From: Dysgonomonas sp. UBA7710
GTDB lineage: Bacteria; Bacteroidota; Bacteroidia; Bacteroidales; Dysgonomonadaceae
Assembly: GCF_002482385.1 (NCBI RefSeq)
Contig: NZ_DLFW01000023.1
Span: forward strand, 62,001-126,000
Direction of reading: 5' to 3'
Length of the DNA: 64,000 nucleotides
The notes under the pieces are model-generated. The model had not been told where the DNA came from and ran no database searches. It saw only the letters and a program-made list of their open reading frames with translations. Positions 17,310 to 25,947 of the stretch are shown here, one piece after another. The first letter of the stretch is position 1, and each line of letters begins with the position of its first letter. The position numbers were made by a program, and so were the translations under genes.

Positions 17310-18071
17310 TTATACGTGCAAATAATTATTGTTTACAGTCCTGTTGCCATGAAAGTTCCATTCTTCGGTAGTATATTTCATTGCAGACAATGCTTTGACT
17401 GCCGAAATATCTTCTTCCGAAAATTTATACATTTTGTTTTCCTTGTCCTTATTGAGAAAATAATCGAGTATGTATTTCTTGAAAAACTTTATATCCAAAG
17501 GCTTATCCAGGTGTTGCAGAATATTGGTAACAGGGCTTTTTACCGATTTTACATAAATACGGTTGTCTGTCATGTTTTCCAGTTGCTTAGGGTCGCTCTC
17601 CAATGTGGAGACGAGGCTGTTTAGGTCAGACGAAAAAAGCAGGGTAGCATGATACATTACCCTGTCTTTGTGTACACATTGCGCACTTCCCGATATCTTC
17701 AGCCCGTCAATATTTATCGCCCTGCGTTCGTCCGATTGGGCATGTATCCCGATTTCGGAGAGTAGGGCGATAATCTGTTTTGTGAACTTGTCGAAGTTTA
17801 CATTATTATTTTTCTCAATGAATGTGAGGTTGAGGTTGCCGAGGTCATGAAACACTGTACCCCCGCCCGAAAAGCGTCTGACGACTTTTATCCGGTTGCG
17901 TTTGACGAAATCGAGATTTATTTCAGCCAGCACATTCTGATATTTGCCAACAATGACCGACGGTTCGTTTTGCCATAACATGAAAATATCATCTCTGAAA
18001 TTTTTCAGAAGATATTCTTCGCTTGCCAGGTTGAAATAAGCGTCGGTATGAGTATTGTTGATACAAAGCAT
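17310..18071 (-). CDS. lplA: lipoate-protein ligase
   Basis: Attaches lipoate to acceptor Lys residues through lipoyl-AMP. 253 aa. RRFSGGGTVFHDLGNLNLTFI near residues 66-86 is the lipoate/ATP-binding loop of LplA. Further on are SAQCVHKDRVMYHATLLFSSDL and the acceptor Lys region GLKISG. At 253 aa it is shorter than E. coli LplA; the C-terminal accessory domain is reduced to ~75 residues. It lies between the E2 and E3 genes, which points to lipoylation of the E2 encoded next door. Confidence 0.88.
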   Translation of the reverse strand: MLCINNTHTDAYFNLASEEYLLKNFRDDIFMLWQNEPSVIVGKYQNVLAEINLDFVKRNRIKVVRRFSGGGTVFHDLGNLNLTFIEKNNNVNFDKFTKQIIALLSEIGIHAQSDERRAINIDGLKISGSAQCVHKDRVMYHATLLFSSDLNSLVSTLESDPKQLENMTDNRIYVKSVKSPVTNILQHLDKPLDIKFFKKYILDYFLNKDKENKMYKFSEEDISAVKALSAMKYTTEEWNFHGNRTVNNNYLHV

Positions 18072-18082
18072 AATTATTCGTT

Positions 18083-18152
18083 TTATTTCAAGATTCGGAA
18101 TCTATTTTTCTTTTTAATCTTGAAATCTGAGATTTTGAAATCTTGAAATTAT
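18083..18152. repeat. word-repeat hairpin, AATCTTGAAAT family
   Basis: ATTTCAAGATT (18085-18095) is followed by its exact reverse complement AATCTTGAAAT twice (18116-18126 and 18139-18149). It fills the gap between lpdA and lplA. Confidence 0.65.
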
Positions 18153-18155
18153 AAT

Positions 18156-19505
18156 TCATGAGAATAACGTTTCGTGTATAATTTCGCTCACGGTAGGGTG
18201 AGGATATACATGTTTGCGGAATTCTTCCACTGTGTCGCCGTTTTCAATTGCTATTCCTGCAATAACAATGAGTTCCGATGCCGGATTACCGAGCATATGA
18301 CAACCGATAATGCGGTCGTCGTCATCCACAATTATCTTACATAGCCCGTTGCCCACCTCATTTTCGGCTACGAAACGGCCTGAGTAAGCCATTGGCAGTT
18401 TCAGTACACGGAATGATTCGCCGTTTGCATTCAGTTCTTCTTCAGTTTTACCTACACCTGCCAGTTCGGGATTGGTATAAACCACTCCGGGGATGGCTTT
18501 GTAGCTCATCTTATCATCTTCGCCTACAATATGGCTTATAGCAACCTCGCCTTCACGGATCGCTGTGTGAGCCAGTAATGAGAATCCGGTAACATCACCT
18601 GCGGCATATACACGAGGATTGCTGGTCTGCATGTATTCATTCACTTTAATACCGTTTCTCAGCATTTCAATGTTCAGATTTTCGAGTCCGAAGCCTTTTA
18701 CTATCGGCCTGCGGCCTACGCTTACGAGTATGCGGTCGGCTTCGATGGTTTCTGATTTGCCGTCTTTTTCTACTACAACACCTTTTTTCGTTACTTCCAC
18801 TACTTTTGTGTTCAGACGGAAAGTAACCCCTTTCTTTGTGTAATCGGTGCGCAGCATGGCTGAGGTTTCTTTATCCATTGCACCGAGTATTTCGGGCATC
18901 ATCTCTATTACATTTACTTTTACTCCCATACTGTTAAAGAATGAAGCAAATTCGATGCCGATAACACCGCCGCCGATAATGGCCAGAGATTTGGGCAATT
19001 CTTTCGATTCCAAAGCCTCTTTCGAAGTCCAGTAGTCTACTTCCGACAATCCTTTGATAGGCGGGATAATCGTTTCGGAGCCGGTACACAATAATATATA
19101 TTTTACGGAGTATGTATTCTCACCGCTTTTAATTTGGAACAGACCGTTATCTTCATTCACAATGCCGGCTGCACCTTGTACAACTGTAACCCCGTTGAAA
19201 CTCAGTTTGGCACTTACGCCGGCAGTCAGTTTTTTTACAACCTTATCTTTCCGGGAGATAATTTTAGGCAGGTCGAAGGTCGGTTTGCCTTCTACAGAGA
19301 TACCATATTTTGACGCACTTTTTATATTATCCAGTGTTTTAGCTGAATAGAGTAATGTCTTGGTTGGGATACACCCTTCGTTCAGACAAACACCCCCGAT
19401 TGCGTTTTTCTCGAAGAGTATTGTTCTCAAACCGTTCAGGGCAGCCTTTTCTGCAGCATTGTATCCTGCCGGGCCACCTCCGATAATTGCTATATCATGT
19501 TCCAT
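18156..19505 (-). CDS. lpdA: dihydrolipoyl dehydrogenase (E3)
   Basis: FAD/NAD disulfide oxidoreductase that re-oxidises dihydrolipoyl groups of E2. 449 aa, full length. FAD motif GGGPAGYNAA is at residues 9-18, the redox disulfide Cys40/Cys45 in GGVCLNEGCIPTKTL, the NAD motif IIGGGVIGIEFASF near residue 176, VYAAGDVTG near 303 and the C-terminal His-Glu pair HPHPTVSEI. First gene of the five-gene minus-strand group. Confidence 0.95.
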   Translation of the reverse strand: MEHDIAIIGGGPAGYNAAEKAALNGLRTILFEKNAIGGVCLNEGCIPTKTLLYSAKTLDNIKSASKYGISVEGKPTFDLPKIISRKDKVVKKLTAGVSAKLSFNGVTVVQGAAGIVNEDNGLFQIKSGENTYSVKYILLCTGSETIIPPIKGLSEVDYWTSKEALESKELPKSLAIIGGGVIGIEFASFFNSMGVKVNVIEMMPEILGAMDKETSAMLRTDYTKKGVTFRLNTKVVEVTKKGVVVEKDGKSETIEADRILVSVGRRPIVKGFGLENLNIEMLRNGIKVNEYMQTSNPRVYAAGDVTGFSLLAHTAIREGEVAISHIVGEDDKMSYKAIPGVVYTNPELAGVGKTEEELNANGESFRVLKLPMAYSGRFVAENEVGNGLCKIIVDDDDRIIGCHMLGNPASELIVIAGIAIENGDTVEEFRKHVYPHPTVSEIIHETLFS

Positions 19506-19752
19506 AGTTGTTATTATTTAATATCTTATTTAGTGCTTGATTAACAATGCTGTTTAACATTTTGTTTTATAGAAATTGATTATATCTATTAGATAGATTC
19601 TATCTATAATGCAAACTCAATGTTACAAATTCATGCATGTGAAACGGTTGTAGCTCTGCTTGAAAAAATATACAGGTTTATAAATATGTTGTACAACATA
19701 TTTTGGGCTAAAAAAGTCAACTGAATATAGCTGTATGATGCCCTATTTAGTG

Positions 19753-19760
19753 TACTTTTG
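19753..19760 (+). promoter_or_regulatory. -7 box TACTTTTG of the men cluster
   Basis: Exact TAnnTTTG match 32 bp before the menF start. I found no equally good box for the divergent lpdA in 19506-19752. Confidence 0.5.
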
Positions 19761-19792
19761 TAAATTAGATTTTAATCAACGTTATGTTTTAA

Positions 19793-20884
19793 ATGGAATT
19801 TAATCAAGATTTCGATTATAGTATTTTTGATTCCCTGATTGAAAAAAATGTATCCTTTGCCGTATACAGGCAGGCAAGGCAACAAGATATACATCTGGTA
19901 TTACAAACATCGCAGGCTGCTCTATGTTTAGATTCTTTGTCCGATCTGAATGGAAAGACAGGTTTTGTTATTGCTCCTTTTCGTATTTCGGAAGATACTC
20001 CTCTTATTGTTATTCATCCTGATATCTGTCTGAAAGGAGAAGCGGTAGTATTCAGCTATTTATCAGATTATCATTCTGAAGGGATTTCATCGGCGATTAA
20101 TATTCATAATCAGACCTCTGTTAATTCGTTCACCCAATATAGCTCTGACTATACTACCTTTTATTCAGCGTTGTCTGAAAATAAATTACAAAAACTGGTG
20201 CTTTCCCGTACATTCGATGTGGAAAGGAAGCGTAGTTTTTCGGCAGGTACGTCTTTCCGTGAGGCATGTGGGAAATATCATTCCAACTTTGTATTTCTAT
20301 GCAATACTCCCCAAACCGGGGCCTGGATGGGTATTTCTCCCGAATTGCTTGTTTCGGAGCAGAATGGAATCTATAAAACTGTAGCGCTGGCAGGCACTAA
20401 AAAAGTATCGCCCGAAGATTGGGATGATAAGAACCGGAAAGAGCAGCAGATTGTTGTTGATTATATGCAGCAGCAGCTTAATCAACTGTGTGGAGATGTA
20501 ATACAGAGTGGGCCATTTACTGCACAGGCAGGAAATATAGAGCATTTGAAAACCAAATTCTCGTTTAAGCTGAAAGATGGATACAAGATAGGCGATCTGC
20601 TCGCCTTGTTGCATCCCAGCCCCGCAGTATGCGGGTTTCCGAAAGAATCGGCTTTCATTTTTATCCTTAAGAATGAATCGTATGACCGTCGCTATTATTC
20701 GGGGTTTGTAGGTCCATTGGATATCGAGGGCAGCAGCCGCCTGTATGTAAATCTGAGGTGTATGCAGATGGGGGAGGATCTGCTTCGGCTTTATGCGGGA
20801 GGAGGTATGCTTCTTTCTTCCGAACTGAAACCGGAATGGGAAGAAACAGAAAATAAATTGCAAACGATATTGTCGGTAATTTAA
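19793..20884 (+). CDS. menF: isochorismate synthase
   Basis: Converts chorismate to isochorismate, first committed step of menaquinone synthesis. 363 aa. Chorismate-binding fold: KLVLSRT near residue 133, GAWMGISPELL and KTVALAGTKK near 183-207, KNRKEQQIVVDY near 213, HPSPAVCGFPK near 277, ESYDRRYYSGFVGP near 299 and the C-terminal RLYAGGGMLLSSELKPEWEETENK. Slightly shorter than E. coli MenF at the N-terminus. First gene of the cluster, with a TAnnTTTG box upstream. Confidence 0.92.
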   Translation: MEFNQDFDYSIFDSLIEKNVSFAVYRQARQQDIHLVLQTSQAALCLDSLSDLNGKTGFVIAPFRISEDTPLIVIHPDICLKGEAVVFSYLSDYHSEGISSAINIHNQTSVNSFTQYSSDYTTFYSALSENKLQKLVLSRTFDVERKRSFSAGTSFREACGKYHSNFVFLCNTPQTGAWMGISPELLVSEQNGIYKTVALAGTKKVSPEDWDDKNRKEQQIVVDYMQQQLNQLCGDVIQSGPFTAQAGNIEHLKTKFSFKLKDGYKIGDLLALLHPSPAVCGFPKESAFIFILKNESYDRRYYSGFVGPLDIEGSSRLYVNLRCMQMGEDLLRLYAGGGMLLSSELKPEWEETENKLQTILSVI

Positions 20885-20945
20885 AAGTGAAAAATGAAGA
20901 ACGAAGAATTAAAAGTATTTTTCACTTTTCACTTTTCGTTTTTAA
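20883..20945. repeat. word-repeat hairpin, GTGAAAAATGAA family, copy 1
   Basis: The left arm AAAAGTGAAAAAT (20884-20896) pairs with the right arm ATTTTTCACTTTT (20917-20929); GAA/AAC words continue on both sides. It begins at the menF stop codon and ends 13 bp before menD. Related copies lie at 24662-24729, 29084-29172 and 29343-29387. Confidence 0.7.
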
Positions 20946-20957
20946 ATTGTAACTAAA

Positions 20958-22619
20958 ATGTTCTCAGTAAAGAAAAATGTATTACAAACGGTAGCGATAC
21001 TCAAAGCGTACGGGATACGGCATGTGGTAATGTCTCCCGGTTCACGCAATGCACCATTGATGCAGACATTTTCGCAGGATTCGTCTTTCGATTGTCATGT
21101 AATCGTGGACGAGCGCAATGCGGCATTCTATGCACTGGGTATTATCCAGTGTACCCGTAAGCCTGTCGTAATCTGTTGTACATCGGGTACCGCCTTGCTC
21201 AATTATGCTCCGGCTGTAGCGGAGGCATACTACCAGCAATTACCTCTGATAGTGGTTTCGGCGGACCGTTCGCAGGAATGGATAGGACAAATGGACGGGC
21301 AGACATTGCCGCAGGCAGGAGTTTTCGGTTCGTTGGTAAAGAAATCTGTGAATCTGCCGGAAATAGAAACAGAACGGGATACATGGTTTTGCAACCGTCT
21401 TATAAATGAGGCCTTGATTGATTGTATGACTGATGCTCAGGGGCCTGTACATATCAATGTACCTATATCGGAACCCTTATTCGATTATTCGGTGGAGAAA
21501 CTTCCCGAGGTAAGAAAAATAAATCTTGCCTCTATTGAAAAATCGGTTGATACAACACCTTTTTCGGATAAGTGGAACCATTTGCCCAAACGTATGATTA
21601 TAGTTGGGCAGTTACCAAAATCTCCCGGATTAGTAAAGGTTTTGGAGAAATTAGTGGGACGGAATGATTGCATTGTATTGGTAGAGCATCCGTCCAATTG
21701 TGTTTCACCTTTGTTCATATCCAATTTCGATGCTTTATTATATGCTATCCCCGACGAAAAGAAGACTGATTTTGTACCCGATTTGGTTGTTACTATCGGT
21801 GGGCATATCGTTTCAAAGCGATTGAAGCAATTTCTAAGAGGGAATAAGCCTGTAAGTCACTGGCATATTACACCGTCGGGCGAAGTGGTAGACCTTTTCC
21901 AATCCCTCACAGATTTGGTTGAGACTGATAACGAGAAATTTCTCAAAGCTTTGTATAATGCCATTTCGGCAGATGAACAAAGGCCATATTCCGGCTTATG
22001 GAAAGAGGCTTCGGAGAAGATAACGGAACCGTCTTCTGAGACACCGTTTTCCGATATCCAGGCTATGGGTGATTTTCTGAAACGCTTACCCGGAAATTCT
22101 GTTTTGCATTTGGCAAATAGCTCTACCGTGCGCAATGCACAGCTTTACTTATTGGATAAATCGGTAAATGTATTTTGTAATCGCGGGACGAACGGGATAG
22201 AAAGTTCATTGTCTTCGGCTATTGGTTTTGCATCCGTTTACGAGGGCATAACCTATTTGGTTATAGGCGATCTGAGTTTCTTTTACGGACTGAATTCATT
22301 GTGGAATATTTCACATATAAAGAATCTCCGGATACTGCTCGTCAATAATGGCGGTGGCGGTATTTTCCACCTGCTACCGGGATTGAATAAGGCTCCATCG
22401 CTGAAGCAATATGTTGCTGCAACGCATAATACCGGAGCTGGAGAATGGGTGCGGGCTTCGGGCATGAAATATCTTTCGGCTACCAACGGGGAAGAACTGA
22501 GTAAGGCTTTCGAGACATTTATGAATGAGACGATCCAGAAATCTATGGTGCTTGAAGTAATTACTGATATGGAAGTAAGCAAAGTAGTTTTTAAGGATTA
22601 TTATCATAAACTAAAATAA
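20958..22619 (+). CDS. menD: SEPHCHC synthase
   Basis: Thiamine-diphosphate enzyme joining 2-oxoglutarate-derived succinic semialdehyde to isochorismate. 553 aa, full length. The N-terminus VMSPGSRNAPLMQTF and VDERNAAFYALG carries the TPP activation Glu. CCTSGTALLNYAPAVAEAYYQQLPLIVVSADR and WIGQMDGQTLPQ are MenD signatures. RGTNGIESSLSSAIG and VIGDLSFFYGLNSLW ... NNGGGGIF form the TPP/Mg site. Confidence 0.96.
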   Translation: MFSVKKNVLQTVAILKAYGIRHVVMSPGSRNAPLMQTFSQDSSFDCHVIVDERNAAFYALGIIQCTRKPVVICCTSGTALLNYAPAVAEAYYQQLPLIVVSADRSQEWIGQMDGQTLPQAGVFGSLVKKSVNLPEIETERDTWFCNRLINEALIDCMTDAQGPVHINVPISEPLFDYSVEKLPEVRKINLASIEKSVDTTPFSDKWNHLPKRMIIVGQLPKSPGLVKVLEKLVGRNDCIVLVEHPSNCVSPLFISNFDALLYAIPDEKKTDFVPDLVVTIGGHIVSKRLKQFLRGNKPVSHWHITPSGEVVDLFQSLTDLVETDNEKFLKALYNAISADEQRPYSGLWKEASEKITEPSSETPFSDIQAMGDFLKRLPGNSVLHLANSSTVRNAQLYLLDKSVNVFCNRGTNGIESSLSSAIGFASVYEGITYLVIGDLSFFYGLNSLWNISHIKNLRILLVNNGGGGIFHLLPGLNKAPSLKQYVAATHNTGAGEWVRASGMKYLSATNGEELSKAFETFMNETIQKSMVLEVITDMEVSKVVFKDYYHKLK

Positions 22620-22633
22620 TGAATTAATGTGAC

Positions 22634-22715
22634 AATATGCCAATGTGCCAATAGAACAACGGCTGGTTGTATAATTTGATACTTGATGATATATTTATTG
22701 GCACATTGGCATATT
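22634..22715. repeat. word-repeat hairpin, GTGCCAAT family, copy 2
   Basis: A perfect 20-bp inverted repeat: AATATGCCAATGTGCCAATA (22634-22653) and its exact complement at 22696-22715, with a 42-nt loop. TTAGCAAATTG-type words follow to 22732. It fills the menD-menB gap and matches 2573-2715. Confidence 0.8.
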
Positions 22716-22745
22716 TACTAATTAGCAAATTGAAAAAATAATATT

Positions 22746-23567
22746 ATGGCAACAAGAGAATGGCAAACCATTAAAGAATATGAAGAAATCCTGTTCGATT
22801 ATTTCGAAGGGATAGGTCGTATAACAATCAACCGTCCGCGTTATCGCAACGCATTTACTCCTACCACGACTATGGAGATCAGTGATGCGCTTCGTATATG
22901 TCACGAAAATCAGGATATCTATGTCGTAGTGCTTACAGGCGCGGGAGATAAAGCTTTCTGTGCTGGAGGAGACCAGAATGTGAAAGGTAAAGGCGGATAT
23001 ATAGGTAAAGATGGTGTCCCACGCTTGCAGGTGCTTGAAGTGCAGAAACAAATACGCTCAATGCCTAAGCCTGTTATTGCTATGGTAAACGGTTATGCTA
23101 TTGGTGGGGGACATGTATTGCACGTTGTTTGTGACCTGTCTATTGCGTCCGAAAATGCGATCTTCGGACAAACCGGCCCTCGTGTAGGCAGCTTCGATGC
23201 CGGATTCGGGTCATCATATCTGGCGCGTATAGTGGGACAAAAAAAGGCTCGTGAAATATGGTTCCTTTGTCGTCAGTATTCAGCGCAGGAAGCTCTGGAT
23301 ATGGGACTGGTAAACACTGTTGTGCCTTTCGATCAGTTGGAAGACGAAACCGTGAAATGGGCGCACGAAATGATGCAACACAGCCCTATGGCGCTGCGCA
23401 TGATAAAAATGGGACTCAATGCCGAACTTGACGGGCAATCTGGTATTCAGGAACTGGCAGGAAATGCGACTTTACTTTATTACCTGACAGATGAGGCGCA
23501 GGAAGGAAAGCATGCATTCCTCGAAAAGCGTAAGCCGGACTTCAAAAAGTTTCCTAAGTTTCCTTAA
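22746..23567 (+). CDS. menB: 1,4-dihydroxy-2-naphthoyl-CoA synthase
   Basis: Crotonase-fold enzyme that closes the second ring of the naphthoquinone nucleus from o-succinylbenzoyl-CoA. 273 aa, full length. GAGDKAFCAGGDQ and MVNGYAIGGGHVLHVVCDLSIAS form the oxyanion hole. FGQTGPRVGSFDAGFGSSYLAR holds the catalytic segment. The C-terminus KRKPDFKKFPKFP is the usual MenB tail. Confidence 0.96.
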   Translation: MATREWQTIKEYEEILFDYFEGIGRITINRPRYRNAFTPTTTMEISDALRICHENQDIYVVVLTGAGDKAFCAGGDQNVKGKGGYIGKDGVPRLQVLEVQKQIRSMPKPVIAMVNGYAIGGGHVLHVVCDLSIASENAIFGQTGPRVGSFDAGFGSSYLARIVGQKKAREIWFLCRQYSAQEALDMGLVNTVVPFDQLEDETVKWAHEMMQHSPMALRMIKMGLNAELDGQSGIQELAGNATLLYYLTDEAQEGKHAFLEKRKPDFKKFPKFP

Positions 23568-23569
23568 TT

Positions 23570-23646
23570 AGTAAACAAGTAGACAAGATACAAGGTACTA
23601 GTAAGAACAAACTTGTATCTCGTGTCTTGTTAACTCGTATCTTAGT
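23570..23646. repeat. word-repeat hairpin, CAAGTAGACAAG family, copy 2
   Basis: The left arm AAACAAGTAGACAAGATAC (23573 on) pairs imperfectly with the right arm ACTTGTATCTCGTGTCTTGT (23611-23630). The right arm is nearly identical to 54192-54223. It fills the menB-menC gap and abuts the menC start at 23647. Confidence 0.75.
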
Positions 23647-24711
23647 ATGCTTAAAACTAGGATTATACCCTATACTCTCCATTTTAAGCGTCCCGTAGGG
23701 ACATCGCGTGGAGTTTATCACGACCATAAAATATGGTATGTGGTGGCGGCTGATACATCCCGGCCCGAACGCTGGGGAATAGGGGAGTGTGCCCCACTTT
23801 TTGATCTTAGCTGCGACTATGACGAAAATTATGAGGATAGGCTATCTTATTTTTGCCAAAAACTGGAGCAGGACGGAAAACTGGATATAGAAACATTGCG
23901 TCCGTATCCATCCATTCTCTTTGGTCTGGAGACAGCAATGAGGCAGTTGGAGCAAGGCAGTTTCCGTTTATGGGATACTCCGTTTGCCCGGGGAGAGAAA
24001 GGGATTCCTATCAACGGGCTTATATGGATGGGCGATTATGATTACATGCTCGAACAGATAGAATCTAAGTTGGAACAGGGTTTTCACTGTGTAAAACTCA
24101 AGATTGGAGCCATCAATTTTGACCAGGAACTAGACCTCCTTCGCTATATCCGTAAACATTATGACCCTGATAAAATAACATTGCGTGTGGATGCAAACGG
24201 GGCATTTTCGCCGGACGATGCACCGGAAAAATTGAAACGGCTGGCCGAACTGGATTTGCATTCTATCGAACAACCCATTCGTGCCGGACAATGGGACGAT
24301 ATGTCCAGACTAACAGAAATAACACCTTTGCCGATAGCGCTCGATGAGGAACTGATCGGAGTTAACCAGCCTGAAGAAAAGAAACGCTTGCTGGAAACTA
24401 TAAAACCGCAATATATTATTCTGAAACCTACCTTACATGGAGGAATCATCGGTGCAACCGAATGGATAGAATTGGCCCGGTCAATGGATATCGGCTGGTG
24501 GATAACTTCCGCTTTGGAATCGAATATCGGGTTGAACGCGATAGCCCAATGGTGTTCTACTTACAATAATCCGCTTCCTCAAGGGCTTGGTACGGGAGCA
24601 TTATATACGAACAATATAGAGATGCCATTGTTTATACAGGGAGACTGTCTGTGGTACGAAATAAAAACGAAAAATGAAAAACGAAAAGTGAAAAATATTC
24701 TACATTTTTAG
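23647..24711 (+). CDS. menC: o-succinylbenzoate synthase
   Basis: Enolase-superfamily dehydratase forming o-succinylbenzoate from SHCHC. 354 aa. The catalytic Lys is in CVKLKIGAI near residue 157, with metal ligands in RVDANGAF (Asp near 182), HSIEQPI (Glu near 207) and ALDEELIG (Asp near 232). The second-strand Lys is in YIILKPTLHGG. The last ~14 residues (KTKNEKRKVKNILHF) are encoded by the GTGAAAAATGAA repeat, beyond the expected end near QGDCLWYE. The ATG directly follows a repeat hairpin. Confidence 0.93.
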   Translation: MLKTRIIPYTLHFKRPVGTSRGVYHDHKIWYVVAADTSRPERWGIGECAPLFDLSCDYDENYEDRLSYFCQKLEQDGKLDIETLRPYPSILFGLETAMRQLEQGSFRLWDTPFARGEKGIPINGLIWMGDYDYMLEQIESKLEQGFHCVKLKIGAINFDQELDLLRYIRKHYDPDKITLRVDANGAFSPDDAPEKLKRLAELDLHSIEQPIRAGQWDDMSRLTEITPLPIALDEELIGVNQPEEKKRLLETIKPQYIILKPTLHGGIIGATEWIELARSMDIGWWITSALESNIGLNAIAQWCSTYNNPLPQGLGTGALYTNNIEMPLFIQGDCLWYEIKTKNEKRKVKNILHF

Positions 24712-24729
24712 TTCTTCACTTTTCACTTA
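24662..24729. repeat. word-repeat hairpin, GTGAAAAATGAA family, copy 3, overlapping the menC end
   Basis: Words CGAAAAATGAAAAACGAAAA and GTGAAAAAT (24666-24695) lie inside the menC frame. The right arm TTCTTCACTTTTCACTTAT follows the stop (24711-24729), 8 bp before menE. Confidence 0.7.
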
Positions 24730-24737
24730 TAAAATAT

Positions 24738-25811
24738 ATGTATCAACTTTACATAAAAAGACAAATAATAACAATAGACGGAGGCTCCTATACTCCTGAT
24801 ATTTTCCGGAGCAAAGGAATACCCGCCTTTGCCCTAAAGTCGGATTTTCATTATAGTCTTTATTTATTCCTGAAGGAATGGTTTTCACGTTCACCGTTGA
24901 TTAGGGTACAAACATCAGGTTCTACAGGTATACCCAAAGAAATGATGGTGGAAAAAGAGCGGATGATGCGCAGTGCGGAATTTACCTGTTCTTTCCTCGG
25001 ATTAAAAGAAGGAAACAAAGCCCTGCTGTGTATGTCGCTAGACTATATTGCAGGTAAAATGATGGTGGTACGTGCATTGATCGCAGGCCTGGACTTATAT
25101 CCTGTCACCCCGTCCGGCAACCCGCTGAAAGATACAAAAGTTACGTTCGATTTTGCCGCGATGATCCCTATGCAGGTGTATAATAGCTTGGAGTCTGATA
25201 AAGAGCGGAAGAAACTGGAAAAAATAAAAAATCTGATAATAGGAGGAGGGGCGATCGACTCCCGTCTGGAAGAAAAACTAAAAACTCACCCTAACAAAAT
25301 ATATTCTACATATGGAATGACCGAGACCCTTTCGCACATTGCTTTGCGCAGGCTGAACGGAGAGAGTGCTTCCGGATCGTATATCCCGTTTCCATCTGTT
25401 GCGCTATCATTATCGGATGATAATACACTGATAATAGATGCGCCGTTGGTAACAAGTGAAAAACTTTATACGAACGATATTGCGGAGATAGATAAAGACG
25501 GAAGCTTCCGTATCACAGGACGCAAAGATAATGTAATTAACAGCGGAGGAATAAAGATTCAGATAGAAGAAGTTGAAAAGATACTGAAGCCCCTTATCAA
25601 TAGCTCTTTTGCTGTTACATCCCTTCCCGATCCTAAATTTGGAGAAGTACTAATTCTTGCAGTGGAAGAAGATATTGATCCGGCTATATTTAAAGATATC
25701 CAACCTGCATATTATACTCCTAAGAAGATTATTAAGGTAGATAAAATCCCTTTAACAGAGACAGGGAAGATAAGCCGTGTAGAATTGAAGAAGTTGGTAA
25801 ATGAACTTTAA
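24738..25811 (+). CDS. menE: o-succinylbenzoate-CoA ligase, compact form
   Basis: Adenylate-forming ligase making o-succinylbenzoyl-CoA for MenB. 357 aa, about 100 residues shorter than B. subtilis MenE, lacking much of the N-terminal subdomain. The AMP-binding core is intact: RVQTSGSTGIPKEMMVEKERM (P-loop), YSTYGMTETLSHIAL, and RITGRKDNVINSGGIKIQIEEVE, with the catalytic C-terminal Lys in PLTETGKISR. I infer that the short form is the usual one in Bacteroidales. Last men gene of the cluster; menA and a MenH-type hydrolase are not in the window. Confidence 0.9.
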   Translation: MYQLYIKRQIITIDGGSYTPDIFRSKGIPAFALKSDFHYSLYLFLKEWFSRSPLIRVQTSGSTGIPKEMMVEKERMMRSAEFTCSFLGLKEGNKALLCMSLDYIAGKMMVVRALIAGLDLYPVTPSGNPLKDTKVTFDFAAMIPMQVYNSLESDKERKKLEKIKNLIIGGGAIDSRLEEKLKTHPNKIYSTYGMTETLSHIALRRLNGESASGSYIPFPSVALSLSDDNTLIIDAPLVTSEKLYTNDIAEIDKDGSFRITGRKDNVINSGGIKIQIEEVEKILKPLINSSFAVTSLPDPKFGEVLILAVEEDIDPAIFKDIQPAYYTPKKIIKVDKIPLTETGKISRVELKKLVNEL

Positions 25812-25947
25812 TGGGGTATTTTATCATCTTGTTCAAACTCTTTTCATATAATTATTAAAATAATATCCTTAAATCATTTAAAATTGCAAATTGTCATTTC
25901 GGCTTTTCGCTAAAAATCTTTATCTTCGGTGCATATATCTAATGCAC

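Noticed and set aside
16472..17371. 299-aa plus-strand open frame
   Set aside because: It is the shadow of the E2 acyltransferase gene on the minus strand, rich in Ser/Ala because of the Ala/Pro/Glu linkers; E2 has clear domains.
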